Below, piece by piece: positions 1 to 6,956 of a stretch of 28,301 bases of DNA. Source of the stretch: Bacteroidales bacterium (GTDB taxonomy: Bacteria; Bacteroidota; Bacteroidia; Bacteroidales; UBA932); contig JAEEQI010000007.1 in the NCBI GenBank assembly GCA_016285215.1, forward strand, positions 1 to 28,301, written 5' to 3'. Made by a program: the position numbers and the translations under genes. Under the pieces are notes generated by a model. That model was given only the letters and a program-made list of their open reading frames with translations. It had not been told where the DNA came from and did no database searches. Numbering within the stretch: position 1 is the stretch's first letter; each line of letters starts with the position of its first letter.

Positions 1-387
1 ATCTGCGTCCACGAAGATCTTGATGTTCATCTGGTCCCGCAGTTCCTTGCAGGTGAAGATGAGGATGCCTTCTACAATTACTACGTCGTCGGGTTCTACC
101 GTGATGGTCTCGCTGGAGCGGGAACAGGTGATGTAGGAGTAGATGGGCTGCTCTATGCTCTTGCCGCTTTTGAGTTCGCGGATCTGCTGGCACATCAGCT
201 TCCAGTCAATGGCGTCCGGGTGGTCAAAGTTGATGTTCTTGCGCTCCTCCTCGGGCACGTGGCTGGAATCCTTGTAGTAGGAATCCTGGGGGATTACCAC
301 TACGCGACCCTGTAACTGATTCACGATGGCCTTTACCACCGTAGTCTTACCTGAACCGGAACCACCGGCAATACCAATGACTAACAT
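1..387 (-). CDS. udk: Uridine kinase, partial (C-terminus runs off the window)
   Basis: Uridine/cytidine kinase phosphorylates uridine and cytidine to UMP and CMP with GTP or ATP in pyrimidine salvage, in the cytoplasm. The 129 visible codons begin MLVIGIAGGSGSGKTTVV, a Walker A P-loop at about residues 7-15. The family motif QDSYYKD follows at about residue 39, then NFDHPDAIDW, and an IYSY segment near residue 86 where the family usually has PIYDY. Residues up to VDAD match the Walker-B-like strand region, so the missing part is roughly the C-terminal 40% of a protein usually about 205 aa long. The start at 387 places the P-loop at the normal distance from the N-terminus. It lies on the same strand as asnS upstream, 125 nt away, with a G/C-rich hairpin repeat between them, so co-transcription is uncertain. 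Identity is firm from the motifs. Confidence 0.93.
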   Translation of the reverse strand, partial: MLVIGIAGGSGSGKTTVVKAIVNQLQGRVVVIPQDSYYKDSSHVPEEERKNINFDHPDAIDWKLMCQQIRELKSGKSIEQPIYSYITCSRSSETITVEPDDVVIVEGILIFTCKELRDQMNIKIFVDAD

Positions 388-444
388 AGAAATCGTTTAG
401 AATATAGCAAAGCAGAAATCAAAGAATATTACCTTTTTCTCTAA

Positions 445-490
445 AGTCCTCCCCTACGGTTAGGGGAGGATTTAGGAGGGGTGATCGTGA
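445..490. repeat. G/C-rich hairpin repeat, copy 1
   Basis: A perfect 9-bp inverted repeat (CCTCCCCTA at 448-456, TAGGGGAGG at 461-469) encloses a 4-nt loop. It is followed by a G-rich tail ending GGGGTGATCGTG. A second element of the same design and orientation occurs at 9315-9357. It lies between the asnS stop and the udk start. There is no T-run, so it is not a classical intrinsic terminator. I infer a short dispersed intergenic repeat. Confidence 0.6.
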
Positions 491-512
491 AAGCGGGTTA
501 GAACGCGGAGTT

Positions 513-1916
513 CTAAAACTCCGCATTTTTGGGAGTTCTCGGGAACGGGATCACGTCACGGATGTTGGACATACCGGTGACAAAGAGCAGCAGGCGCTCG
601 AAGCCCAGGCCGAATCCGCTGTGCGGAACGCTGCCGTAGCGACGGGTGTCAATGTACCACTCGAGATTCTTGCGGGACATACCCAGCTCATCAATGCGGG
701 CTTCCAGTTTTTCAAGGGAAGCTTCACGCTCCGAGCCGCCAATGATTTCTCCAATCTTGGGGAATAGGACGTCCATACCGCGAACGGTTTTTCCGTCTTC
801 GTTCTGCTTCATATAGAAGGCCTTGATGTCCTTGGGGAAATCTATGAGGATAACGGGTTTGCCAAAGTGCTTTTCTACCAGGTAACGCTCGTGCTCGCTC
901 TGGAAGTCCGTTCCCCAGTGCACCGGGTACTCGAACTTGACGCCGTCTGCGATGGCTTTTTCCAGAATCTCCACGGCTTCCGTGTAGGTGACCTTCTGGA
1001 AGGCGATGCCCAGCACGCTCTCCATACGCTCGATGAGGCCTTCGTCGTACTTGTCGTTGAGGAACTGGAGGTCGTCCATACAGTGATCCAGGGCCCACTG
1101 AACCAGGAACTTTACGAATTCTTCGGCCAGTTCCATATTGTCGTTGATGTCGTAGAAGGCCATTTCCGGCTCAATCATCCAGAACTCGGCCAGGTGGCGG
1201 GGAGTGTTGGAGTTTTCTGCACGGAAAGTAGGGCCGAAGGTGTAGATTTCGCCAACGGCAGTGGCACCCAGCTCACCTTCCAGCTGACCGGAAACGGTGA
1301 GGGAGGTCTTCTTGCCAAAGAAGTCTTTGGAGAAGTCCACGTTGCCCCTCTTGTCCAGCGGGATGTTCTTGAGATCCAGCGTGGTTACCTGGAACATATC
1401 TCCGGCGCCCTCTGCGTCACTTTCCGTGATGAGGGGAGTGTGGAGGTATACGAAGCCCTTCTGGTTAAAGAAAGTGTGAATGGCGAAGGCCATCTGGTTG
1501 CGGATGCGGAGGATGGCACCAAAGGTGTTGGTTCTGAGGCGCATATGAGCCACGCTGCGAAGGAATTCCAGGGTGGTATCCTTCTTCTGGAGCGGGAAGC
1601 GCATAGGGTCGCATTCTCCCAGGACCTGGATATCGGTGGCCTGGATTTCTACGGCCTGGCCGCTGCCCATAGACTCCACCAGCTTTCCTCTTACGGAGAG
1701 GGAAGCGCCGGTGGTGATTCTCTTGAAGAGCTCTTCGTCAAAGAGTTCGGCGTTGGCTACGACCTGAATATTATTAATGGTAGAACCGTCGTTGAGGGCG
1801 ATGAACTTAACCTGTTTGTTGCCCCTTTTGGTGCGGACCCAGCCTTTTGCCAGGACCTCGACACCCGGCTGGGTGGCCAGGAGAGCCTTGATTTTGGTTC
1901 TTTTGAGAGTTTCCAT
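513..1916 (-). CDS. asnS: Asparaginyl-tRNA synthetase
   Basis: Class IIb aminoacyl-tRNA synthetase that charges tRNA-Asn with asparagine in the cytoplasm. The protein is 467 aa, the usual AsnS length. An N-terminal OB-fold anticodon-binding domain covers about residues 15-120, with [10 protein letters not shown] and the LNDGST strand. The class II catalytic core follows: the [20 protein letters not shown] helix, motif 2 around [21 protein letters not shown], and motif 3 [15 protein letters not shown] near the C-terminus. I chose the [10 protein letters not shown] start at 1916. An in-frame ATG at 1961 would add 15 residues, but it overlaps the preceding gene's end and lies upstream of a perfect TATCTTTG box at 1939-1946 that fits the shorter start. 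A dedicated promoter therefore sits inside the 3' end of the upstream gene. Having both AsnS and an asparaginase suggests asparagine is handled as a free metabolite. Confidence 0.96.
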   Translation of the reverse strand: METLKRTKIKALLATQPGVEVLAKGWVRTKRGNKQVKFIALNDGSTINNIQVVANAELFDEELFKRITTGASLSVRGKLVESMGSGQAVEIQATDIQVLGECDPMRFPLQKKDTTLEFLRSVAHMRLRTNTFGAILRIRNQMAFAIHTFFNQKGFVYLHTPLITESDAEGAGDMFQVTTLDLKNIPLDKRGNVDFSKDFFGKKTSLTVSGQLEGELGATAVGEIYTFGPTFRAENSNTPRHLAEFWMIEPEMAFYDINDNMELAEEFVKFLVQWALDHCMDDLQFLNDKYDEGLIERMESVLGIAFQKVTYTEAVEILEKAIADGVKFEYPVHWGTDFQSEHERYLVEKHFGKPVILIDFPKDIKAFYMKQNEDGKTVRGMDVLFPKIGEIIGGSEREASLEKLEARIDELGMSRKNLEWYIDTRRYGSVPHSGFGLGFERLLLFVTGMSNIRDVIPFPRTPKNAEF

Positions 1917-1933
1917 ACGATGCTTTGCTACAA

Positions 1934-2464
1934 TTATGCAAAGATAGCATTTCTTTGCCAATTCGGCAACTGCCGCGGGGGCAGGAGTTCCAGATATTCG
2001 AATTTGCTGGGCGAGTTCAGTTTCAGGAAGGCATCCTTGAGGCGGGTCTTGAGCATAGATGCGTCCTTGGCCGATGACAGACCGGCCAGGTGAGCCACCA
2101 GCGCGTTGTCAAAACCGGCGGCAAAGTAGGAGAAGGCAAAGAAGTCACTTTCCGGGAGGAAAGGCATATCGGCCTTGAGCCGCTTGAGGATGCCGTCCAT
2201 TTCCCTGTCCATTTTCTTCTGCAGTTCTCCGTACCCGAAGCCGGGACCGCCCAGCAGATTGAACCTCCCCTTTTTCCAGCGATAGATCAGAAAGTCAGGG
2301 TCTTGATAGGGCTTGGCGTCTTTCATCTCTTCGTGTTGCCAGAACCATTCCGTTAGGAACGGGGATAGGCAGGCCAGTTCCTGCTGCATTCTGGTTCTTT
2401 GTTCGCGACGTGCCTTGAGCACAGACGCACTCCTTTTGGGGATAGTCTCAAGATTCTTTTTCAT
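1934..2464 (-). CDS. Hypothetical protein with possible C-terminal HTH
   Basis: A 176-aa soluble protein I cannot assign to a named family. It has no signal peptide or membrane segment. The N-terminus is strongly basic ([20 protein letters not shown]), followed by an aromatic-rich middle with [18 protein letters not shown] and a Gly-rich [10 protein letters not shown] stretch. The last 65 residues ([20 protein letters not shown], then HLAGLSS and KTRLKDAF) resemble the C-terminal helix-turn-helix tails of Bacteroidales TPR/LuxR-like regulators, in which a DF..F.Y...GFD segment precedes helices with a xxLS-type turn. That resemblance is by eye and could be misleading. The upstream region carries an inverted repeat around a -7-like box, which would suit autoregulation. 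The gene ends 18 nt before asnS and contains the asnS promoter in its last codons. Confidence 0.65.
   Translation of the reverse strand: MKKNLETIPKRSASVLKARREQRTRMQQELACLSPFLTEWFWQHEEMKDAKPYQDPDFLIYRWKKGRFNLLGGPGFGYGELQKKMDREMDGILKRLKADMPFLPESDFFAFSYFAAGFDNALVAHLAGLSSAKDASMLKTRLKDAFLKLNSPSKFEYLELLPPRQLPNWQRNAIFA
1939..1969 (-). promoter_or_regulatory. asnS promoter
   Basis: On the minus strand a perfect Bacteroidota -7 box TATCTTTG (1939-1946) is preceded by a 20-nt spacer and a TTG (1967-1969) as -33 element. The box ends 22 nt before the asnS ATG. A small inverted repeat TTGCC-N5-GGCAA (1955-1969) overlaps the spacer and -33 region. The whole promoter lies within the last codons of the upstream gene. 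Confidence 0.7.
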
Positions 2465-2499
2465 AATCTTTTTTGTTAAGAGTTAATGATTGGGAACTG

Positions 2500-2519
2500 C
2501 CGCTAAAATTAGATAGCGG
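2500..2519. promoter_or_regulatory. Dyad overlapping candidate promoter of the 1934-2464 gene
   Basis: CCGCTA (2500-2505) and TAGCGG (2514-2519) form an inverted repeat around AAATTAGA. On the minus strand the interior reads TAATTTTA (2504-2511), one mismatch from TAnnTTTG, ending 39 nt before the ATG at 2464. It may be an operator over a -7 box. This is inference. Confidence 0.35.
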
Positions 2520-2672
2520 TTTTAAGACTATGAAGAACCTTAGCGTTTTTAATTTTGGTGCTTAATAGCTTGTTATTTAGCGAGTTGTGTAGTTGTTAAT
2601 CCGTGTTATTTCCTGTAATGAAAAGGTTTTCAGGGCTTTAGGTGTCAATATTTTGAGAGGTGGAGTAAGAAC

Positions 2673-2704
2673 AAAAAAAGCAGCCCCGTAAGGCTGCTTT
2701 TTTT
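2673..2704 (-). terminator. Intrinsic terminator of the exb operon
   Basis: A perfect 13-bp inverted repeat, AAAAAAAGCAGCC and GGCTGCTTTTTTT, closes a 6-nt loop. The GC-rich stem is followed by a T-tract on both strands, so it can work in both directions. It lies 22 nt after the stop of the last exbD gene (minus strand). The rest of 2520-2672 is AT-rich and I see no gene in it. Confidence 0.9.
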
Positions 2705-2725
2705 ATCATATTGCGATGCATTGGA

Positions 2726-3199
2726 TTAGTCCTGCGAAGGTTTTCTTGCAGCATACATAATCTTTAGAGCGGAGCAGCGACGCAGCTCCTGCTTTACATC
2801 TGAGACAATACCCATGCGGACGTCTTGGTCTACACGGAGGTTCACGGTCATAAGGGAACGCTCTGCCTCGGACATCGCATCACGTTCGGCGGCGATGAAG
2901 TCGCGGATGTCGGCTACACTCTTGAAAGAATCGTTGAGCTGAATACGGGCATCGGTACCGAATTTAGCCTGGTACTGGAGAGTAGGGCTACCGATATTGA
3001 TGTTGGCACTCAGGTCCTTGCGCTCGAGTTTGGCAACTTCAGATGCGACGGGCATAGTGACTTTCACCTTCTGCTCGGTTTCACGCATCTGGGTGGTTAC
3101 CATGAAGAAGAACAGGAGCATGAACACGATATCGGACAGGGAGTTGGATGATGCCTGCGGGACTTCCTTCTTATTGCTGGAATTTCCAAATTTTGACAT
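2726..3199 (-). CDS. ExbD/TolR-family biopolymer transport protein (second copy)
   Basis: A 157-aa ExbD/TolR-type subunit of a proton-driven inner-membrane motor. A short cytoplasmic N-terminus precedes one membrane helix, SLSDIVFMLLFFFMVTTQM (about residues 20-38). That helix carries the family's essential membrane aspartate (Asp23). A periplasmic domain follows, about 115 residues, with no further membrane segment. It starts 15 nt after the other exbD and ends 22 nt before a strong terminator, so it is the last gene of exbB, 4-TM protein, exbD, exbD. Two ExbD paralogs may form a heteromeric rod inside one ExbB pentamer; that is inference. No TonB gene accompanies the cluster, so the partner acting at the outer membrane is unknown. 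Confidence 0.88.
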   Translation of the reverse strand: MSKFGNSSNKKEVPQASSNSLSDIVFMLLFFFMVTTQMRETEQKVKVTMPVASEVAKLERKDLSANINIGSPTLQYQAKFGTDARIQLNDSFKSVADIRDFIAAERDAMSEAERSLMTVNLRVDQDVRMGIVSDVKQELRRCSALKIMYAARKPSQD

Positions 3200-3214
3200 A
3201 ATTCTTACCTCCTA

Positions 3215-3781
3215 TTATTTTTTACCGGTATCCTTAGGTTCGGCCTCGGAGATGTTCTGAGGTACGACCTTCTTCACGAGATCCTGCTCCTCCTCGGTGA
3301 GGCGGGAGAACTTCTTGCCGAAGTTGGCTCTGGAGAACTCGTCACGGAGTTCGTTCACGGCTTTCACCAATTCGTTCTGGACGGCGATGTAGGCCTGGTA
3401 GGAAGTACCACGGTCGTTCTGCAGGGAGATAACGCCCTTAGACTTCATATAGGTCTTTCCTTCCACCTCAATGGGCTCCTTTTCGGGGAGGTTGGGGTCG
3501 TTGGTGGGGTTGGTGAGGAACTCTTTGATTTTGTCTTTCAAGAGGGAGATATCCATGGCTTCGCTACCGGCAAACAGCTTATCGGCAGAGTTGATTCTGA
3601 CGATGATGATGTTACGGCGGTTAACCTTCTGATCCTGGGCCTGCTTTTCGTCAGGGATGGGGGGAAGGCGGCGCTGCAGACCTGACTGATCACCCATGGT
3701 TGTAGTCATGAGGAAATAGCACAGGAGCAGGAATGCAATGTCAGCCGTAGAACCGATTGCTTCAAATTTTCTTCTTGCCAT
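3215..3781 (-). CDS. ExbD/TolR-family biopolymer transport protein (first copy)
   Basis: A 188-aa ExbD-type proton-channel subunit. The N-terminus MARRKFEAIGSTADIAFLL is the Bacteroidota ExbD signature, and Asp14 in STADIAF corresponds to the proton-carrying aspartate of the family. The single helix spans about residues 11-29 and the periplasmic domain begins after LPPIPDE. Compared with its neighbour this copy has a longer periplasmic part, including an insertion around TNPTNDPNLPEKEPIEVEGK and a charged C-terminal extension (residues about 155-188). It starts 8 nt after the 4-TM gene and precedes the second exbD by 15 nt. Its role is to couple the proton motive force, with ExbB, to an outer-membrane or envelope process; which process cannot be told from sequence. 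Confidence 0.9.
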   Translation of the reverse strand: MARRKFEAIGSTADIAFLLLCYFLMTTTMGDQSGLQRRLPPIPDEKQAQDQKVNRRNIIIVRINSADKLFAGSEAMDISLLKDKIKEFLTNPTNDPNLPEKEPIEVEGKTYMKSKGVISLQNDRGTSYQAYIAVQNELVKAVNELRDEFSRANFGKKFSRLTEEEQDLVKKVVPQNISEAEPKDTGKK

Positions 3782-3789
3782 GGTTACCT

Positions 3790-4245
3790 TTACTTTTTGC
3801 GGATGGTCATGTAAACCTCAGATACGATGATGGACAGGATAGCTGCACCACCAACGAGGTATGCGAGGTTGAGGATGGTGTCGGTCATCTTGAGCTCGGT
3901 GGCAGTAGGGAGCTTGGTGCCGGAGTAACCGATAGCGGGTGCGCCGGAGGCAAGCAGGTAGCAGACGCCGAACAGGACGGCTGCGGCCACAACTGCGATA
4001 CCGATCTTGACAAGGCCCTTGGGGTTGGTGATAGCCGTTACATACAGGCCCACGCAAATCACGGATACGAGAGCGATGCCCAGGACAATGTATGCCCAGT
4101 AGAGCAGCGGATCTACAGTGCCGTTGTCTTCTGCAACGGTTGCCGGATAACCCTTAATCATACCCCAGAGCAGAACCGCCACGCTCAGTATCATCAAAAC
4201 CCAAAGGACGATCTTGACTATTTTGGCGTATTTCTGGTTTTCCAT
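3790..4245 (-). CDS. Four-helix membrane protein of the exb operon
   Basis: A 151-aa integral inner-membrane protein with four predicted helices at about residues 7-28, 47-68, 75-100 and 122-146. No enzymatic motif is visible. It sits between exbB (24 nt upstream) and the first exbD (8 nt downstream). Its position inside the operon suggests an accessory subunit of the ExbB-ExbD motor. From memory, similar small membrane proteins occur between exbB and exbD in other Bacteroidales, but I know of no tested function. The short extramembrane loops argue against a sensor or enzyme. An alternative is a scaffold that fixes the stoichiometry of the two different ExbD chains. Function is inferred only from context. 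Confidence 0.72.
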   Translation of the reverse strand: MENQKYAKIVKIVLWVLMILSVAVLLWGMIKGYPATVAEDNGTVDPLLYWAYIVLGIALVSVICVGLYVTAITNPKGLVKIGIAVVAAAVLFGVCYLLASGAPAIGYSGTKLPTATELKMTDTILNLAYLVGGAAILSIIVSEVYMTIRKK

Positions 4246-4269
4246 TTTAATGGGAATTAAAGGGGTTGA

Positions 4270-5040
4270 TTATTTCTTGTTGTACTTGACCATAGCGTCC
4301 ACGAAGCGGATGGAAGAGTCTTCCATATCGATGGACAGAGAGTCGATCTTTGCAATGATGTAGTTGTAGAAGATCTGGAGAATCATAGCTACGATAAGAC
4401 CACCCACAGTGGTGATGAGGGCCACCTTCATACCGCCAGCCACAACGTTCGGGGAAATATCACCGGCAGCCTGGATAGCGTCGAAGGCCTGGATCATACC
4501 GATAACGGTACCAAGGAATCCGAGGGACGGGGCGATGGAAATGAACAGACCAATCCAGCTGAGGCCGTTCTCCATAAGGCTCATCTGAACACCGCCGTAG
4601 GAAACGATGGTCTTTTCTACCACGTCAACACCCTGGTCGGCGCGGAGGAGGCCCTGATAGAAGATGGAGGCAACGGGGCCACGGGTCTCACGGCAAACCT
4701 TCTTGGCTTCTTCGATACCACCCTTGGCCAGAGCAGCCTCAACATCCTCAAGGAGCTTGGTGGTGTTGGTCTTGGAGAAGGCCAGATAGAGGATACGCTC
4801 GATAGCGAGAGCCATACCAATGATCAGGCAGATGATGATCAGGGACATAAAGCCTGCACCACCCTCGATGAACTTGGTCTTAAGGGCCTGGTGGAGCGGA
4901 ACTTCTTCACCGGAACCGGCGAACAGATCCACAACCTCTTCCTGCTCATCGGCGGGAGCGGATGCTTCCTGGGCGGAGACAATGCTTGCAGTGAAGGTCA
5001 GGAGACCGGCGACTGCCAAAAACATGAAAAACTTTTTCAT
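4270..5040 (-). CDS. exbB: MotA/TolQ/ExbB proton channel family protein
   Basis: A 256-aa ExbB/TolQ-type pentamer subunit that, with ExbD, turns proton flow into mechanical work across the envelope. It has a cleavable-looking signal sequence (residues 1-23, ending TASIVSAQ) and an acidic periplasmic segment, as in long-form ExbB proteins. Three membrane helices follow at about 60-85, 155-185 and 200-225. The family core is clear in the second and third helices: SIAPSLGFLGTVIGMIQAF, then the GGMKVALITTVGGLIVAM stretch. The conserved cytoplasmic loop lies between helices 1 and 2. It is the first gene of a four-gene operon ending at the terminator at 2673-2704. A weak promoter candidate lies 65 nt upstream. 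No tonB or TonB-dependent receptor gene is linked here. Confidence 0.93.
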   Translation of the reverse strand: MKKFFMFLAVAGLLTFTASIVSAQEASAPADEQEEVVDLFAGSGEEVPLHQALKTKFIEGGAGFMSLIIICLIIGMALAIERILYLAFSKTNTTKLLEDVEAALAKGGIEEAKKVCRETRGPVASIFYQGLLRADQGVDVVEKTIVSYGGVQMSLMENGLSWIGLFISIAPSLGFLGTVIGMIQAFDAIQAAGDISPNVVAGGMKVALITTVGGLIVAMILQIFYNYIIAKIDSLSIDMEDSSIRFVDAMVKYNKK

Positions 5041-5105
5041 AATCGTTTTTGTGTTGTTAGTTATAAGTTGAATTAGTTAAAAAAAATTATTTCCTATTTG
5101 GTCGT

Positions 5106-5136
5106 GCAATTTAGGAATAAAAAATGGAAATGCCAA
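5106..5136 (-). promoter_or_regulatory. Weak promoter candidate for the exb operon
   Basis: On the minus strand TTGG (5133-5136), a 19-nt spacer and TAAATTGC (5106-5113) partly match TTTG-N19-TAnnTTTG. The box ends 65 nt before the exbB ATG, which would leave a long AT-rich leader. The -7 match is imperfect. Confidence 0.35.
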
Positions 5137-5139
5137 GGA

Positions 5140-6171
5140 TTATTTGCTTAATTCGCCACAAAGGTCCTTTTCCAAGAGGGTCTTGACCCGCTTGTTATCC
5201 TCGGTCCTGCCCAGCAGGCAGAACAGTTTTCCAAGGGCGGCTTCGGTGGTGATATCACCTCCAGAGAGCACTCCAGCCTGCTTGAGGCTGGCTCCGGTGG
5301 CGTAGAGGTCCATATTGACCGTTCCGGACTGGCACTGGGTTACGTTGAGAATGATCTTCCCGCTCTCGCAGGCTTCTTTTAGAATAGCTATAAACCAGTC
5401 CTTGGACAGGGCATTGCCCGAGCCATAGGTCTCCAGGATCACGGCGCGGGTCCCCGGATCGGTAACCACCGAGCGCATCACCTGCGGCGTCATACCGGGG
5501 TGGACCTTGAGAATGGACACCCTCGTGTCCAGATGGCTCTGAACCCTCAGCTGGGCGTCCCAGTACACGGGTTTGCGGATGAGATCCGTGTTGTAACGGA
5601 TATTGATGCCGGCCTGGGCCAGGGGAGGGCAGTTGGGGGAAGAAAAGGCGTTGAAGGCCTCGGCGCTGAACTTGGTGGAGCGGTTGCCGCGCAGCAGTTT
5701 GGAGTCAAAGAAAATGCAGACTTCCGGTACGCGGGCATGGCCGGTTTCGTCCTTGGCGGCGGCAATTTCTACGGCCGAAATGAGGTTTTCCTTGCCGTCG
5801 GTACGGGGAACGCCAATGGGCAGCTGGCTTCCGGTGAACACCACGGGTTTGGCCAGTCCTTCCAGCATAAAGCTGAGCGTGGAGGCACTGTAGGCCATTG
5901 TGTCGGTACCGTGCAGGATTACAAAGCCGTCGTAGTCGTCGTAGCGGTCCCGGATGAGTTCGGCCAGGGAGACCCAAAGGGAAGGCTCTACGTCGGAAGA
6001 GTCAATGAGAGGGTCAAAAGTGTAGGAATCCAGCCGGACGGCAAACTTGTTGAGTTCGGGGACTTCTTCCTTGATCTGGCTAAAGTCAAAGGGTTTGAGG
6101 GTTCCGTCGGTGGGGTCTTCCTTCATACCGATGGTACCGCCGGTGTAGATAATTAAAACGGACGAATTCAT
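5140..6171 (-). CDS. ansA: Type I (cytosolic) L-asparaginase
   Basis: Hydrolyses L-asparagine to aspartate and ammonia. The 343-aa protein has no signal peptide, matching the cytoplasmic type I enzymes rather than secreted type II ones. The first catalytic motif, YTGGTIG, carries nucleophile Thr13. The second, HGTDTMAYS, carries Thr89 and Asp90. The TGSQLPIG loop and the NVTQCQSGTV region near residue 275 are also typical. A C-terminal domain (about residues 215-343) completes the two-domain fold. The ATG overlaps the tatD stop by four bases (ATGA), so translation is probably coupled and the two share the tatD promoter. The product aspartate could feed the aspartate ammonia-lyase whose end lies at 28203-28301, though the genes are far apart. 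Confidence 0.95.
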   Translation of the reverse strand: MNSSVLIIYTGGTIGMKEDPTDGTLKPFDFSQIKEEVPELNKFAVRLDSYTFDPLIDSSDVEPSLWVSLAELIRDRYDDYDGFVILHGTDTMAYSASTLSFMLEGLAKPVVFTGSQLPIGVPRTDGKENLISAVEIAAAKDETGHARVPEVCIFFDSKLLRGNRSTKFSAEAFNAFSSPNCPPLAQAGINIRYNTDLIRKPVYWDAQLRVQSHLDTRVSILKVHPGMTPQVMRSVVTDPGTRAVILETYGSGNALSKDWFIAILKEACESGKIILNVTQCQSGTVNMDLYATGASLKQAGVLSGGDITTEAALGKLFCLLGRTEDNKRVKTLLEKDLCGELSK

Positions 6172-6932
6172 AGGCCGAATAAAGTTTCTGCGTTATGAGT
6201 GGTTATCTGGGCTATTTCCCGGGTGGTGAGGCCCTTGACCTGGGCCACTTTTTCTGCTATGACGGGAAGATAGGAACTTTCGTTGCGGCGGCCCCGGTAA
6301 GGGACGGGGGCCAGGTAGGGGGCGTCGGTCTCCAGGAGGATCTTCTCCAGAGGAATGCGCTCCAGCGTCTTGGCCAGCGAGGCGTTCTTGAAGGTGACCA
6401 CCCCGCCAATTCCCACGGAGAAGTCTCCGTAGCGGTTGGCCCGCTCGTAAATCTCGAAGCTGGCGGTGAAGCAGTGCAGGTTGCCCCGCAGGTGCAGGTG
6501 GGAGCAATCGGCCAGAATGGTGAAAAAGTCCTCCCAGGCATCCCGGAGGTGGATGTTGACCGGAAGGTTCATCTGGGCCGCCATCTCCAGCTGAATCCGC
6601 AGCACTTCCTTCTGCTCTTTCATGAATTCCAGTCCCTCGTGGTAATCCAGTCCTATCTCGCCGATGGCCACGATGCCCTTGTCCTTATAGGGCTCCAGGG
6701 CATCCAGTTCTTCCCTCCAGTCGTCTTTGACGGAGCCGGGGTAGAGGCCCAGCATCTGGTAGATAACGCCCGGATACCGGTTGCCAATCTTCCACATATC
6801 CGGCCGCTCGCGGCTGTCCACGTCGGCCTGGATCATCTTCTCCACTCCGGCATCCAACGCCCTTTGCACGGCGGCGTCTGCATCCGTGAGCAGCCACTCG
6901 TCGTAAAAGTGCGTATGCGTATCAATAAACAT
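6168..6932 (-). CDS. TatD-family metal-dependent hydrolase (DNase)
   Basis: A 254-aa TIM-barrel metal-dependent nuclease of the TatD family, whose members act as 3'-5' DNases in DNA turnover and repair. The metal-binding residues are present: His6 and His8 (DTHTHFYDE), Glu92 in GEIGLDY, His128 in NIHLRDA, His153 in LHCFTAS and Asp203 in LLETDAPYLAP. One conserved family position differs: where TatD proteins usually have a GxHP turn, this reads LGLYPGS, a His-to-Tyr change near residue 64. It is not a metal ligand. The start MFIDTHTH is the family's normal N-terminus. A perfect TATCTTTG box ends only 7 nt upstream, so the transcript should have almost no leader. ansA follows with a 4-base overlap. 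Confidence 0.93.
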   Translation of the reverse strand: MFIDTHTHFYDEWLLTDADAAVQRALDAGVEKMIQADVDSRERPDMWKIGNRYPGVIYQMLGLYPGSVKDDWREELDALEPYKDKGIVAIGEIGLDYHEGLEFMKEQKEVLRIQLEMAAQMNLPVNIHLRDAWEDFFTILADCSHLHLRGNLHCFTASFEIYERANRYGDFSVGIGGVVTFKNASLAKTLERIPLEKILLETDAPYLAPVPYRGRRNESSYLPVIAEKVAQVKGLTTREIAQITTHNAETLFGL

Positions 6933-6939
6933 ATAAATA

Positions 6940-6947
6940 CAAAGATA
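6940..6947 (-). promoter_or_regulatory. tatD-ansA promoter, -7 box 7 nt from the start codon
   Basis: A perfect TATCTTTG on the minus strand, separated from the tatD ATG by TATTTAT only. The -33 region falls in the last codons of dprA and no clear TTTG is visible there. In Bacteroidota the transcription start lies a few bases after this box, so the mRNA would be leaderless or nearly so. Confidence 0.6.
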
Positions 6948-6956
6948 CGAAAAAAA

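Noticed and set aside
867..2093. A long plus-strand open frame opposite asnS.
   Set aside because: AsnS motifs on the minus strand are complete; the plus frame shows no family and crosses two genes.
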